Source: Streptomyces althioticus (lineage in GTDB: Bacteria > Actinomycetota > Actinomycetes > Streptomycetales > Streptomycetaceae). From it: a stretch of 64,000 bases of DNA. Positions within the stretch are counted from its first letter, which is position 1. Each line of letters starts with the position of its first letter. Both the position numbers and the translations under genes were made by a program. The DNA is taken from NCBI GenBank assembly GCA_014649355.1, contig BMSW01000014.1, forward strand, positions 124,001 to 188,000. The letters are read 5' to 3'. Below the pieces are notes generated by a model. That model did not search any database and was not told the DNA's origin. It worked only from the letters and a program-made list of their open reading frames with translations. This document shows positions 16,237 through 24,656 of this stretch, one piece after another.

Positions 16237-17439
16237 GTGTCCCCGACACCCGCATCACCCCTGCACCTCGCCGTAGCCCTCGAAGGCACCGGCTGGCACC
16301 CGGCCTCCTGGCGCGAACCGGTGTCCCGCCCGCGCGAGCTGTTCACCGCCCGTTACTGGGCCGACCTGGTCACCGAGGCCGAACACGGCCTGCTCGACTT
16401 CGTCACCCTGGAGGACGGCCTCGGCCCCCAGACCTCCCGCTTCCTCGAACCCGACGACCGCACCGACCAGGTACGGGGCCGCCTCGACGCCGTCCTCACC
16501 GCCGCCCGCATCGCCCCGCTCACCCGGCACATCGGCCTGGTCCCCACCGCGGTGGTCACCCACACCGAGCCGTTCCACCTCTCCAAGGCGATCGCCACCC
16601 TCGACTACGTCAGCACCGGCCGCGCGGGCGTCAGGGTGCAGATCACCGCCCGCCCCGACGAGGCCGCCCACTTCGGCCGCCGTACCGTCCCCCGGATCGA
16701 CGGCTGGGACGACCCGGCCGCGCGGGAGGCGGTGACCGAACTGTTCGACGAGGCCGCCGACTACGTCGAGGTGCTGCGCCGGCTCTGGGACAGCTGGGAG
16801 GACGACGCCGAGATCCGCGACGTCGCCACCGGCCGCTTCATCGACCGCGACAAGCTGCACTACATCCACTTCGAGGGCCGCCACTTCAGCGTCAAGGGCC
16901 CCTCCATCACCCCCCGCCCGCCGCAGGGCCAGCCCCTGGTCAGCGCGCTCGCCCACGACACGGTCCCCTACCGCCTGGTGGCCCGCTCCGCCGACGTCGG
17001 CTACGTCACCCCGTACGACGCCGGCCAGGCCCGGGACATCGTCGCCACCGTCCGGGAGGAGCAGGAGGCCGCCGGACGCGCCGCGGAACCCCTGCACGTC
17101 TTCGGCGACCTCACCGTCTTCCTCGACGACGACCCGGCCAAGGCCGCCGCCCGTTGCGCCCGCCTGGACGACCTCGCCGGGGAGCCGTACACGGCCGACG
17201 CGCGCGTCTTCACCGGCACCCCCGCCCAACTCGCGGACCTCCTACTGGAGTTCCAGGCTGCCGGGCTCACCGGGTTCCGGCTGCGGCCCGCCGTCCACGG
17301 GCACGACCTTCCGGCGATCACCCGCAGCCTGGTCCCCGAACTCCAGCGCCGCGGCGCCTTCCGCCGTGCCTACGAGGCCGGCACCCTGCGCGGCCTGCTA
17401 GGTCTGCCCCGGCCCGCCAACCGCTACGCCACCGCCTGA
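16237..17439 (+). CDS. Luciferase-like flavin-dependent monooxygenase
   Basis: The 400-residue protein starts at a GTG behind AGGAAGG. It has the bacterial-luciferase TIM-barrel pattern: an early LHLAVALEGTGWHP strand, FHLSKAIATLDYVSTGRAGVRV, and a large insertion typical of the NtaA/SnaA/DszA branch. Such enzymes use FMNH2 from a separate reductase and oxidise C-S or C-N bonds. It is one of three consecutive monooxygenases downstream of an S-compound importer. Its counterpart in Bacillus is YtmO/CmoO or YtnJ/CmoJ, though the exact equivalence cannot be fixed here. Confidence 0.82.
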   Translation: MSPTPASPLHLAVALEGTGWHPASWREPVSRPRELFTARYWADLVTEAEHGLLDFVTLEDGLGPQTSRFLEPDDRTDQVRGRLDAVLTAARIAPLTRHIGLVPTAVVTHTEPFHLSKAIATLDYVSTGRAGVRVQITARPDEAAHFGRRTVPRIDGWDDPAAREAVTELFDEAADYVEVLRRLWDSWEDDAEIRDVATGRFIDRDKLHYIHFEGRHFSVKGPSITPRPPQGQPLVSALAHDTVPYRLVARSADVGYVTPYDAGQARDIVATVREEQEAAGRAAEPLHVFGDLTVFLDDDPAKAAARCARLDDLAGEPYTADARVFTGTPAQLADLLLEFQAAGLTGFRLRPAVHGHDLPAITRSLVPELQRRGAFRRAYEAGTLRGLLGLPRPANRYATA

Positions 17440-17460
17440 GCCGGAGGAACGACCACCGCC

Positions 17461-18834
17461 ATGAGCAAGCCGCTGAAGCAGATCCACCTCGCCGCCCACT
17501 TCCCCGGCGTCAACAACACCACCGTGTGGAGCGACCCCGCGTCCGGCAGCCACATCGAGTTCAGCTCCTTCGCGCACTTCGCCCGCACCGCCGAACGCGC
17601 CAAGTTCGACTTCCTGTTTCTCGCCGAGGGACTCCGGCTGCGCGAACAGGGCGGCAAAATATACGACTTGGACGTCGTCGGCCGCCCCGACACGTTCACC
17701 GTGCTGTCCGCCCTCGCCGCCGTCACCGACCGCCTCGGACTGACCGGCACCATCAACTCCACCTTCAACGAGCCCTACGAGGTGGCCCGCCAGTTCGCCA
17801 GCCTCGACCACCTCTCGGGCGGCCGCGCCGCCTGGAACGTGGTCACCTCCTGGGACGCGTTCACCGGCGAGAACTTCCGCCGCGGCGGCTTCCTGCCGCA
17901 GGCGGAGCGCTACTCCCGCGCCAAGGAGTTCCTCGCGACCGCCCACGAACTCTTCGACTCCTGGCACGGCGACGAGATCCTGGCCGACCAGGAGACCGGC
18001 GTCTTCCTCCGCGACGCCAAGGCCGGCGCCTTCGTCCACCGAGGACAGCACTTCGACATCCACGGCCGGTTCAACGTCCCGCGCTCCCCGCAGGGCCGCC
18101 CCGTCATCTTCCAGGCGGGCGACTCCGAGGAGGGACGCGAGTTCGCCGCGTCCGACGCCGACGCCATCTTCAGCCGTCACGCCACCCTCGAAGCCGGGCG
18201 CGCCTTCTACACCGACGTCAAGCGGCGCCTCGCGAAGTACGGCCGCCGCCCCGACCAGCTCCTCATCCTCCCCGCCGCGACCTTCACCCTCGCCGACACC
18301 GACGAGGAGGCGCGGGAGCTGGCGAAGGAGGTGCGCCGCCAACAGGTCAGCGGCGCCACCGCCCTGCGCCACCTGGAGTTCGTCTGGAACCGTGACTTGT
18401 CCGGCTACGACCCCGACGGACCGCTGCCCGACATCGACCCGGACGTCACCAGCCGCCACCTCGCCGAGGGCCGCGCCCAGGTGCGCATGTACCGCGACCC
18501 GCTGGCCACGGCCCGCGAGTGGCGCGAACTGGCCGCCGCCCACAACTGGTCCATCCGCGACCTCGTGATCGAGACCGGCAACCGGCAGAACTTCATCGGC
18601 TCCGCCGAGACGATCGCCCGCACCATCGACGAGTACGTGCAGAACGACGCGAGCGACGGCTTCATCCTCGTCCCGCACGTCACCCCCACCGGACTCGACG
18701 CGTTCGCCGACAAGGTCGTCCCGCTCCTCCAGGAACGCGGCGTCTTCCGCACCGACTACGAGGGCCCCACCCTCCGCGACCACCTGGGCCTCGTCCACCC
18801 GGACGGCCTCGGCGACCGGCGGGCCGCCTCATGA
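17461..18834 (+). CDS. NtaA/SnaA/DszA-family FMN-dependent monooxygenase
   Basis: The 457-residue protein has the hallmarks of this branch: HLAAHFPGVNNTTVWSDP at the N-terminus, RAKFDFLFLAEG, the FASLDHLSGGRAAWNVVTS block and QAGDSEEGREFAA. Relatives open nitrilotriacetate, dibenzothiophene sulfone or N-acetyl-S-alkylcysteines with FMNH2 and oxygen. It overlaps the following monooxygenase by 4 bases. Together with the acetyltransferase and importer it supports a CmoJ-like step in S-alkylcysteine degradation. Confidence 0.88.
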   Translation: MSKPLKQIHLAAHFPGVNNTTVWSDPASGSHIEFSSFAHFARTAERAKFDFLFLAEGLRLREQGGKIYDLDVVGRPDTFTVLSALAAVTDRLGLTGTINSTFNEPYEVARQFASLDHLSGGRAAWNVVTSWDAFTGENFRRGGFLPQAERYSRAKEFLATAHELFDSWHGDEILADQETGVFLRDAKAGAFVHRGQHFDIHGRFNVPRSPQGRPVIFQAGDSEEGREFAASDADAIFSRHATLEAGRAFYTDVKRRLAKYGRRPDQLLILPAATFTLADTDEEARELAKEVRRQQVSGATALRHLEFVWNRDLSGYDPDGPLPDIDPDVTSRHLAEGRAQVRMYRDPLATAREWRELAAAHNWSIRDLVIETGNRQNFIGSAETIARTIDEYVQNDASDGFILVPHVTPTGLDAFADKVVPLLQERGVFRTDYEGPTLRDHLGLVHPDGLGDRRAAS

Positions 18835-19895
18835 AGTTCCTCGCGGTCACCCTGATCGTCCACCGCCCCGACCCCGTCACCGGCGTGCTCGAGCCGACGC
18901 ACGACCGCTTCCGCGAGGTCCTCGACAACGCCGTCCTCGCCGAGGAACTCGGCTTCGACGGCTTCGGTGTGGGGGAGCGGCACGAGCGGCCCTTCCTCTC
19001 CTCCGCGCCCACCGTCGTCCTCAGCCACATCGCGGCCCTGACCCGCCGCATCCGCCTCTTCACCGCGGTCACCACGCTCAGCCTGCTCGACCCGGTGCGC
19101 GCCTACGAGGACTACGCCACCCTCGACCACCTCTCCGAAGGCCGCCTCGACCTCATCATCGGCAAGGGCAACGGCACCGCCCAGCGTGAACTGTTCCAGG
19201 TCACCCCCGAGGACCAGTGGGACCGCAACGCCGAGAGCTACGACGTCTTCCGCCGGATCTGGCGGCAGGACACCATCACCGCCGACACCCGCTTCCGCCC
19301 GCCGCTGAAGAACGCCGAGGTGTGGCCCCGCCCCTACCAGCGGCCCGTCCGCGTCTGGCACGGCAGCGCCACCAGCAAGGAGTCCGTCGACCTGGCCGCC
19401 CGCCACGGCGACCCGCTGTTCTCCGCGAACGTCACGCACCCCATCGAGCCCTACGCCGAGCTGATCGACCACTACCGGGAACGCTGGGCGCACCACGGCC
19501 ACGACCCGGCGCGGCTCACGGTCGGCGCCGGCACGGCAGGGCTGCTGGTGGCCCGTACCTCCCAGGAGGCCGTCGAGACGTACCGGCCGGTCTTCGAGGC
19601 CAACCTGGCCTTCCAGAAGGAGACCGGGCTGCCGGTGGTCTTCGGGACGGTGGAGGACTTCGTCGAGCGCAGCTCCGCGCTGATCGGCAGCCCGCAGCAG
19701 ATCGTCGACAAGGTGCACCGCTACCACGAGCGGTTCGGGCACAGCGTCCTCCATGTGCACGCCGACGCGGGCGGACTGCCCGACTCCGTGCACCGCGACT
19801 CCCTCGAACGCTTCCAGTCCGAGGTGGCCCCCGCCCTCCGCCACGCCCTCCCGGACCCGCCGTTCCCGTGGGAGCCGGTCCACCCGGTCCCGTAA
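18831..19895 (+). CDS. Luciferase-like FMN-dependent monooxygenase
   Basis: The protein of 354 residues begins at an ATG within the previous stop. It has the luciferase-like core, with ELGFDGFGVGERHERPF, DYATLDHLSEGRLDLIIGKG, HGSATSKESVDLAARHGDPLF and IGSPQQIVDKVHRYHERFGH. It is smaller than the two preceding enzymes and resembles the YtmO-type branch. It is the final gene of the operon, ahead of a strong hairpin. Its probable role is oxidation of an organosulfur substrate delivered by the encoded importer. Confidence 0.87.
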   Translation: MKFLAVTLIVHRPDPVTGVLEPTHDRFREVLDNAVLAEELGFDGFGVGERHERPFLSSAPTVVLSHIAALTRRIRLFTAVTTLSLLDPVRAYEDYATLDHLSEGRLDLIIGKGNGTAQRELFQVTPEDQWDRNAESYDVFRRIWRQDTITADTRFRPPLKNAEVWPRPYQRPVRVWHGSATSKESVDLAARHGDPLFSANVTHPIEPYAELIDHYRERWAHHGHDPARLTVGAGTAGLLVARTSQEAVETYRPVFEANLAFQKETGLPVVFGTVEDFVERSSALIGSPQQIVDKVHRYHERFGHSVLHVHADAGGLPDSVHRDSLERFQSEVAPALRHALPDPPFPWEPVHPVP

Positions 19896-19910
19896 GGGGC
19901 CCGTACGTTA

Positions 19911-19946
19911 GCGACCCCTCCGGCCCGCGGATGCCGGAGGGGTCGC
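19911..19946. terminator. Bidirectional terminator (13-bp perfect stem)
   Basis: GCGACCCCTCCGG pairs with CCGGAGGGGTCGC around a 10-base loop. It lies between the end of the sulfur-uptake operon and the convergent DUF1684 gene and fits a terminator for both. Confidence 0.85.
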
Positions 19947-19960
19947 CGTCCGTACGGTGC

Positions 19961-20791
19961 TCAGGCCGCGGCGGACTTCCGCTCGTACGGGATCGTCTCA
20001 CCGGCCTCGATCGCGACCGACAGCCGGTTCTCGGCCGGCGGGAGGGGGCAGGTCGCGAAGTCGGTGTAGGCGCACGGAAGGTTGGTGGCGCGGTTGAAGT
20101 CCAGCACCACACGGCCGTCCGGACCCGGCGCGTCGATCTTCAGCGCCCGGTTGGCGGCGTACGTGGTCACGCCGGAGGTCGCGTCGGTGAACAGCACCAG
20201 CAGGTCGCCCGGCCCGCCGCCCTCGAACGCGGTCAGCTCCAGCTCCTGCCCGTCCAGCTCGAAGCGGACCTTCCCGGGCGCGTCGTAGACGTGCTCCAGC
20301 CCCTCCACGGCGGCGCCCACCGTGGTGGGGCGCGGCTCCGGGAACGCCACGTACGTGCCGGTGATTCGCCAGCGCGGGTCCGGCGCGTAGGCGGGGGTGC
20401 CGGCGAACCGGGTGCGCAGCGGGTGGTCGGGGTGACGCGGCCGGACCACGTCCTGGCCGCCCCGGCGGGCTGTCTCGATCACCGCGTCGCCCCAGACGGC
20501 GTTCACGGAGGCGCGCTCCGCGAGGACACCGAAGTGGTGCCGGCCGCGCACGGTGACGCCGTCGACGACCAGCTCCTCCCCGTCGTCCAGCTCGACGGTC
20601 ACCCCGTCGTCGCCGGCCGACCAGACGCCGGGCGCGCCGGGGAACCGCTGCGGCTCCGCGTTCGGCCAGTACAGGCCGGTAACGGCGAGGAACCCGTGCT
20701 CATGGGCGAGCGCCGCGTCCTTGTGCCGGTGCCACTCCTCCCACTCGGCGACGAAGACGTCGGTGCCGGCGGGTGATTCCTGGACGGTCAT
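19961..20791 (-). CDS. DUF1684-domain protein
   Basis: The 276-residue protein carries the DUF1684 pattern: WHRHKDAALAHEHGFLAVTGLYWP near the N-terminus and a C-terminal LDFNRATNLPCAYTDFATCPLPP with the conserved N-P-C and C-P-L-P. ATG 20791, five bases after GAGGAG, is preferred over the GTG two codons earlier. The biochemical role of the family is unknown. It follows the nitroreductase gene on the same strand by about 27 bases, so it probably belongs to the metY-metX-nitroreductase transcription unit. Confidence 0.8.
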   Translation of the reverse strand: MTVQESPAGTDVFVAEWEEWHRHKDAALAHEHGFLAVTGLYWPNAEPQRFPGAPGVWSAGDDGVTVELDDGEELVVDGVTVRGRHHFGVLAERASVNAVWGDAVIETARRGGQDVVRPRHPDHPLRTRFAGTPAYAPDPRWRITGTYVAFPEPRPTTVGAAVEGLEHVYDAPGKVRFELDGQELELTAFEGGGPGDLLVLFTDATSGVTTYAANRALKIDAPGPDGRVVLDFNRATNLPCAYTDFATCPLPPAENRLSVAIEAGETIPYERKSAAA

Positions 20792-20818
20792 GTGCACTCC
20801 TCGGGTGGAAAGTCGGTG

Positions 20819-21421
20819 TCAGGGCAGGACGGGCAGCGGGGTGCCCCAGGTGTGGGCGAAGAACGTCTCCGCGCCGGGACGCCGCTCACGGACGGCGGTC
20901 TCCCGCTCGCGCAGCGTCGGCGGCAGCAGGTCCGCGGGGGCCAGCGCACCCACGGCGACGACGGACAGCGGCCGGAACCCCTCCGGCACGCCCAGCGACG
21001 CGTGCAACGCGTCGGCGTCGAAGCCGGACATCTGATGCGCGTGCAGCCCCAAGGCGTGCGCCTGCAGCACCAGTTGGGCGACCGAGAGCCCGGTGTCGTA
21101 CGCGGGGCCGTGCTGCGGCACGCCGTTCTCGGCGCGTTCCTCCGCCACTGCCGCGACCAGCAGCGAACTGGTGCGCGCCCACTCCTGGTTGAAGGGGACG
21201 AGCGCGTCGAGGATGCGCAGGTACGTGGTGTCGCCGCGCCGGCCGACGAGGAACCGCCACGGCTGGGCGTTGTAGGCGGAGGGCGCCCAGCGGGCCGCCT
21301 CCAGCAGGGAGACCAGCTCCTCGTCGTCCAGGATGTGCGTGGCGTCGAACGACCGGGGGCTCCAGCGGTCGGCGAGCAGCGGATGGACGGCCGCGGCGGT
21401 GGTCGCGGTGTGGGGTGACAT
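20819..21421 (-). CDS. Nitroreductase-family FMN oxidoreductase
   Basis: The product has 200 residues with the nitroreductase FMN-binding pattern: an N-terminal RWSPRSFD, LLEAARWAPSAYNAQPWRFLV, and a central LSVAQLVLQAHALGLHAHQMSGFD. These enzymes use NAD(P)H to reduce nitro groups, quinones or flavins. ATG 21421 is preceded by GAGGAC; ATG 21436, which overlaps the metX stop (ATGA), is the alternative. In a sulfur gene context it might supply reduced flavin, but no specific substrate can be assigned. Confidence 0.83.
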   Translation of the reverse strand: MSPHTATTAAAVHPLLADRWSPRSFDATHILDDEELVSLLEAARWAPSAYNAQPWRFLVGRRGDTTYLRILDALVPFNQEWARTSSLLVAAVAEERAENGVPQHGPAYDTGLSVAQLVLQAHALGLHAHQMSGFDADALHASLGVPEGFRPLSVVAVGALAPADLLPPTLRERETAVRERRPGAETFFAHTWGTPLPVLP

Positions 21422-21432
21422 CGGGGAAGTCC

Positions 21433-22638
21433 TCATTCGTCAGGGGTGTGTGCGGTGACGTGTCCCGGCGTCCGCGCCGGGACCGGGGGAGGGGCGGGCA
21501 GGAGTTCGCGCACCAGCGCGGCGACCTGCTCCACCTCGATCAGGAAGCCGTCGTGCCCGTACGGCGACTCGACGACGCGCGGCCCGTCCGCCGTGGGGAT
21601 GCCCGCCGCCAGCTCCGCCTGCTGGACCGGCGGGTAGAGCCGGTCGGAGTCCACGCCCGCCACCAGCGTGGGTGCGGTCACCCGGCCGAGCGCGGCGCGC
21701 ACCCCGCCCCGTCCGCGGCCGACGTCGTGGCTGTTCATCGCCTCCGACAGCACGACGTAGCTGCCCGCGTCGAAGCGGCGCACCAGCTTGTCCGCGTGAT
21801 GGTCCAGGTAGGAGGCGACCTGGTAGCGGCCGCCGCGCCATGGGTCCTCCGCGTCCTGCGGGCTGCCGGCGAAGCGGCTCTGCAGCTCCGGCTCGCTGCG
21901 GTAGGTGATGTGGGCGATGCGCCGGGCCAGGCCGAGTCCGGCGTGCGGGCCGCGCCCGGTGTCGTGGTAGTGGCCGCCGTGCCAGTGCGGGTCGGCGCGG
22001 ATGGCGTGCACCTGCGTCGAGGCCCACGCGATCTGCTCGGCGCTCGCCGCCGCCGTCGTCGCGAGCAGCAGGAGCGCGCCGGTCCGCTCCGGGTGGGACA
22101 CGGCCCACTCCACGGCCCGCATCCCGCCCATGGAGCCGCCGACGACCAGCGCCCAGCGGTCGACGCCCAGCGCGTCGGCGAGGGCGGCCTCGGCGGCGAC
22201 CTGGTCGCGCTGGGTCAGGAACGGGAAGTCACCGCCCCAGCGCCGTCCGGACGGGCCGCGGGAGGACGGTCCGGTGCTGCCCTGGCAGCCCCCGAGCACG
22301 TTCGGCGCGACCACGAACCAGCGGTCCGTGTCGAGCGCCCGCCCCGGTCCGACGAGCCCGTCCCACCAGCCAGGCGTGGGATGCCCGGGACCGGCGGGAC
22401 CGGCGACATGGCTGTCGCCGGTGAGGGCGTGCAGCACCAGCACCGCGTTCGATCTGTCCGGCGCCAGCCGACCCCACGTCTCGAACGCCAGCCGCACGCC
22501 CGCGAGTTCGTCACCCGCCTCCAGCGGAAGCGGCCGCGGGTGCGCGTACCACTGCCGCCGCCCGGGCGGGTCCCCCTCCCGCCAGGCCCCGGAGGCCGGC
22601 GGGAGGGGGACCGGGGACGGCCTCAGGACGGTGTTCAG
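21433..22638 (-). CDS. metX: Homoserine O-acetyltransferase, probably initiated at CTG
   Basis: MetX acetylates homoserine for direct sulfhydrylation to homocysteine. The alpha/beta-hydrolase signature is complete, with VLVLHALTGDSH, GGSMGGMRAVEW holding the nucleophile Ser, and the Asp and His regions at GVDSDRLYPP and GHDGFL. The first standard start, GTG 22497, would remove the conserved N-terminal segment GAWREGDPPGRRQW to LPLEAGDELAGV. The open frame reaches a CTG at 22638 that overlaps the metY stop as CTGA and lies six bases after GAAGGG. I therefore extend the gene to that CTG; the start codon itself is inferred. Confidence 0.85.
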   Translation of the reverse strand: MNTVLRPSPVPLPPASGAWREGDPPGRRQWYAHPRPLPLEAGDELAGVRLAFETWGRLAPDRSNAVLVLHALTGDSHVAGPAGPGHPTPGWWDGLVGPGRALDTDRWFVVAPNVLGGCQGSTGPSSRGPSGRRWGGDFPFLTQRDQVAAEAALADALGVDRWALVVGGSMGGMRAVEWAVSHPERTGALLLLATTAAASAEQIAWASTQVHAIRADPHWHGGHYHDTGRGPHAGLGLARRIAHITYRSEPELQSRFAGSPQDAEDPWRGGRYQVASYLDHHADKLVRRFDAGSYVVLSEAMNSHDVGRGRGGVRAALGRVTAPTLVAGVDSDRLYPPVQQAELAAGIPTADGPRVVESPYGHDGFLIEVEQVAALVRELLPAPPPVPARTPGHVTAHTPDE

Positions 22639-23999
22639 GACGCGCCCTTCGCCGCGCGGAACCCGGCCTCCAGGTCGGCCTTGAGGTCGTCGAGGGCCTC
22701 GATGCCCACGGACAGCCGCACCAGGCCGGGCGAGGTGCCGGTGGCCGCGAGCTGCTGCTCGTCGAGCTGGCTGTGGGTGGTGGACGCCGGGTGGATGATG
22801 AGGCTGCGCACGTCACCGATGTTGGCGAGGTGACTGAACAGCCGTACGGCGTCCACGAACCGCTTGCCGGCCTCGACGCCGTCCCGCAGCTCGAAGGAGA
22901 CGATCGCGCCCGCGCCGCGCGGCAGGTACGTCTGCCCCGCCTCGTACCAGGGGCTGGACGGCAGGCCCGCGTAGTGCACGGCGGCCACCTCGTCGCGCTG
23001 CTCCAGCCACTCGGCGAGCGCCCGCGCGTTCGAGGAGTGCCGTTCGATGCGCAGGCTGAGCGTCTCCACGCCCTGCAGCAGCAGGAACGCCGAGTGCGGG
23101 GACAGCGCGGGACCGAGGTCGCGCAGCAGCTGCACCCGCAGCTTCACCGCGAACGCGCCCGGACCGAGCGCCGGCCAGTAACGCAGGCCGTGGTAGCTCG
23201 GGTCGGGCTCGCTGAAGTCGGGGAACCGGTCGGCGTGCGCCCCGAAGTCGAAGGTGCCGCCGTCGACGACCACACCCGCGATGGCCGTGCCGTGACCGCC
23301 GAGGAACTTCGTCGCCGAGTGCACCACGACGTCCGCGCCGTGCTCCAGCGGACGCAGCAGGTACGGCGTGGGCACCGTGTTGTCCACGATCAGCGGCACA
23401 CCCGCCGCGTGCGCGACGTCCGCGACCGCCCGCACGTCGAGCACGTTGCCGCGCGGATTGCCCAGCGACTCCGCGAACAGCGCCTTGGTGTGAGGGCGGA
23501 TCGCCGCCCGCCACGCCTCCGGGTCGTCCGGGTCGTCCACGAAGGACACCTCGACGCCGAACTTCGGCAGCGTGTGCCGGAACAGGTTGTACGTGCCGCC
23601 GTACAGGGAGGTGCTGGACACGATGTGGTCGCCGGCGCTCGCCACGGTCAGCAGCGCCAGCGTCTCCGCGGCCTGCCCCGAGGCGAGCGCCACGGCCGCG
23701 ACACCACCCTCCAGCGCGGCGATCCGCTGCTCGAAGACGTCCTGGGTCGGGTTGTGGATGCGGGTGTAGATGTTGCCGGGCTCGGCCAGGGCGAACAGGT
23801 CGGCGGCGTGCTGCGTGTCGCGGAACACGAACGACGTCGTCTGGTAGATCGGCGTCGCCCGTGCCCCGGTCGTCGGGTCGGGCTCGGCGCCCGCGTGCAC
23901 CTGCTTGGTCTCGAAGGACCAGGCGGGTGTGGTGTCGGCGGCGGAGTCCCCGTCGGGGGTGTGGCCCGCGGTGACGGAGTCGATGGGCTGGCTGCTCAT
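22635..23999 (-). CDS. metY: O-acetylhomoserine aminocarboxypropyltransferase
   Basis: The protein of 454 residues is a PLP enzyme of the Cys/Met metabolism class. It carries the family pattern SLYGGTYNLF, NPRGNVLDVR, DNTVPTPYLLRPLEHGAD and the Schiff-base lysine K231 in HSATKFLGGHGT. MetY condenses O-acetylhomoserine with sulfide to homocysteine. It is the first gene of the metY-metX unit. A Cys leader peptide encoded upstream on the same strand suggests attenuation by cysteine supply. Confidence 0.92.
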   Translation of the reverse strand: MSSQPIDSVTAGHTPDGDSAADTTPAWSFETKQVHAGAEPDPTTGARATPIYQTTSFVFRDTQHAADLFALAEPGNIYTRIHNPTQDVFEQRIAALEGGVAAVALASGQAAETLALLTVASAGDHIVSSTSLYGGTYNLFRHTLPKFGVEVSFVDDPDDPEAWRAAIRPHTKALFAESLGNPRGNVLDVRAVADVAHAAGVPLIVDNTVPTPYLLRPLEHGADVVVHSATKFLGGHGTAIAGVVVDGGTFDFGAHADRFPDFSEPDPSYHGLRYWPALGPGAFAVKLRVQLLRDLGPALSPHSAFLLLQGVETLSLRIERHSSNARALAEWLEQRDEVAAVHYAGLPSSPWYEAGQTYLPRGAGAIVSFELRDGVEAGKRFVDAVRLFSHLANIGDVRSLIIHPASTTHSQLDEQQLAATGTSPGLVRLSVGIEALDDLKADLEAGFRAAKGAS

Positions 24000-24156
24000 G
24001 AGAGTGCTCCCTGGTGAAGAGTGGGGGAGGGGGTCGTGCCCGAGGACGCCACGGCGCCACGCGCCACGGCCCCGGACATGCGGGGGCCATGGTCAGCGCG
24101 GTGCGGTGAAGCGCGAAGGAGAGAAGAGAGGCCGGACTACGGCCGGGCGCGCGGCG

Positions 24157-24231
24157 TCAGCTCGCGGCGGAACAGCCCGTGGTGGTGACACGCACGTAAT
24201 CGACGTGGCGGCGGGTCACGAGCACGGTCAT
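24157..24231 (-). CDS. Cysteine-type leader peptide (24 aa) upstream of metY
   Basis: The peptide reads M-T-V-L-V-T-R-R-H-V-D-Y-V-R-V then T-T-T-G-C-S-A-A-S. It matches the RRHVD, RV, Ser/Thr and Cys pattern of actinobacterial sulfur leader peptides. Its stop lies 157 bases before the metY start. A TTACCT hexamer ends 6 bases before the ATG, giving the same near-leaderless spacing as the other two leaders, although no good -35 box is visible. It has a single Cys codon, unlike the CC pairs of the other two. Confidence 0.7.
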   Translation of the reverse strand: MTVLVTRRHVDYVRVTTTGCSAAS

Positions 24232-24313
24232 GCGCTCAGGTAACCACACGCCGGCGGCGCCGCGCCAGATCGACGGACGCCGTCTCACCCGCCGGGACGA
24301 CGTCCAGGCGTCC

Positions 24314-24343
24314 TTGACCCGTGTCACCGACTGCTGTTTTGAT
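24314..24343 (+). promoter_or_regulatory. Promoter upstream of the second plus-strand Cys leader
   Basis: TTGACC, an 18-base spacer and TTTGAT lie 7 bases before the leader ATG. The spacing matches that at 11496-11531 to within one base and predicts a leaderless leader peptide. Confidence 0.5.
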
Positions 24344-24350
24344 CGACGGC

Positions 24351-24431
24351 ATGAAGCGACAGGACCTCACGCGGCGACGCCACGTCGACCTTGCGCGTGT
24401 CTCCAGCTCCTGCTGTCGCACCCGGGCCTGA
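24351..24431 (+). CDS. Cysteine-type leader peptide (26 aa) upstream of the SsuE/SsuD-like pair
   Basis: The peptide reads M-K-R-Q-D-L-T-R-R-R-H-V-D-L-A then R-V-S-S-S-C-C-R-T-R-A. Adjacent Cys codons follow the RRRHVDL and RVSSS pattern. The flavin reductase gene begins 225 bases downstream. I see no other gene in that gap, and it is GC-rich enough to hold attenuator structures. The peptide lies back to back with the metY leader, so the 24.15-24.45 kb interval is a divergent pair of sulfur-responsive leaders. Confidence 0.75.
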   Translation: MKRQDLTRRRHVDLARVSSSCCRTRA

Positions 24432-24656
24432 GCGCGACCGAGGACACCCCTCGCCCCGCTCCCTCTCCCTGATCACGGCCTCCGGCCGCACCGCCGACGT
24501 TTGCCGTCGTCGCCGCGCCGTCGCCTGACGTCCACTCACGCATCCCTCCGCCTGCCGGTCGGTCAACGGACCCTGTTTGCCCCGCTGTTGTCCGCGGGCT
24601 GACCGGGGGCCACCCGTCGCCGCCCCGACCCGCATCGATCCCCGGAAGGTCCTCGC

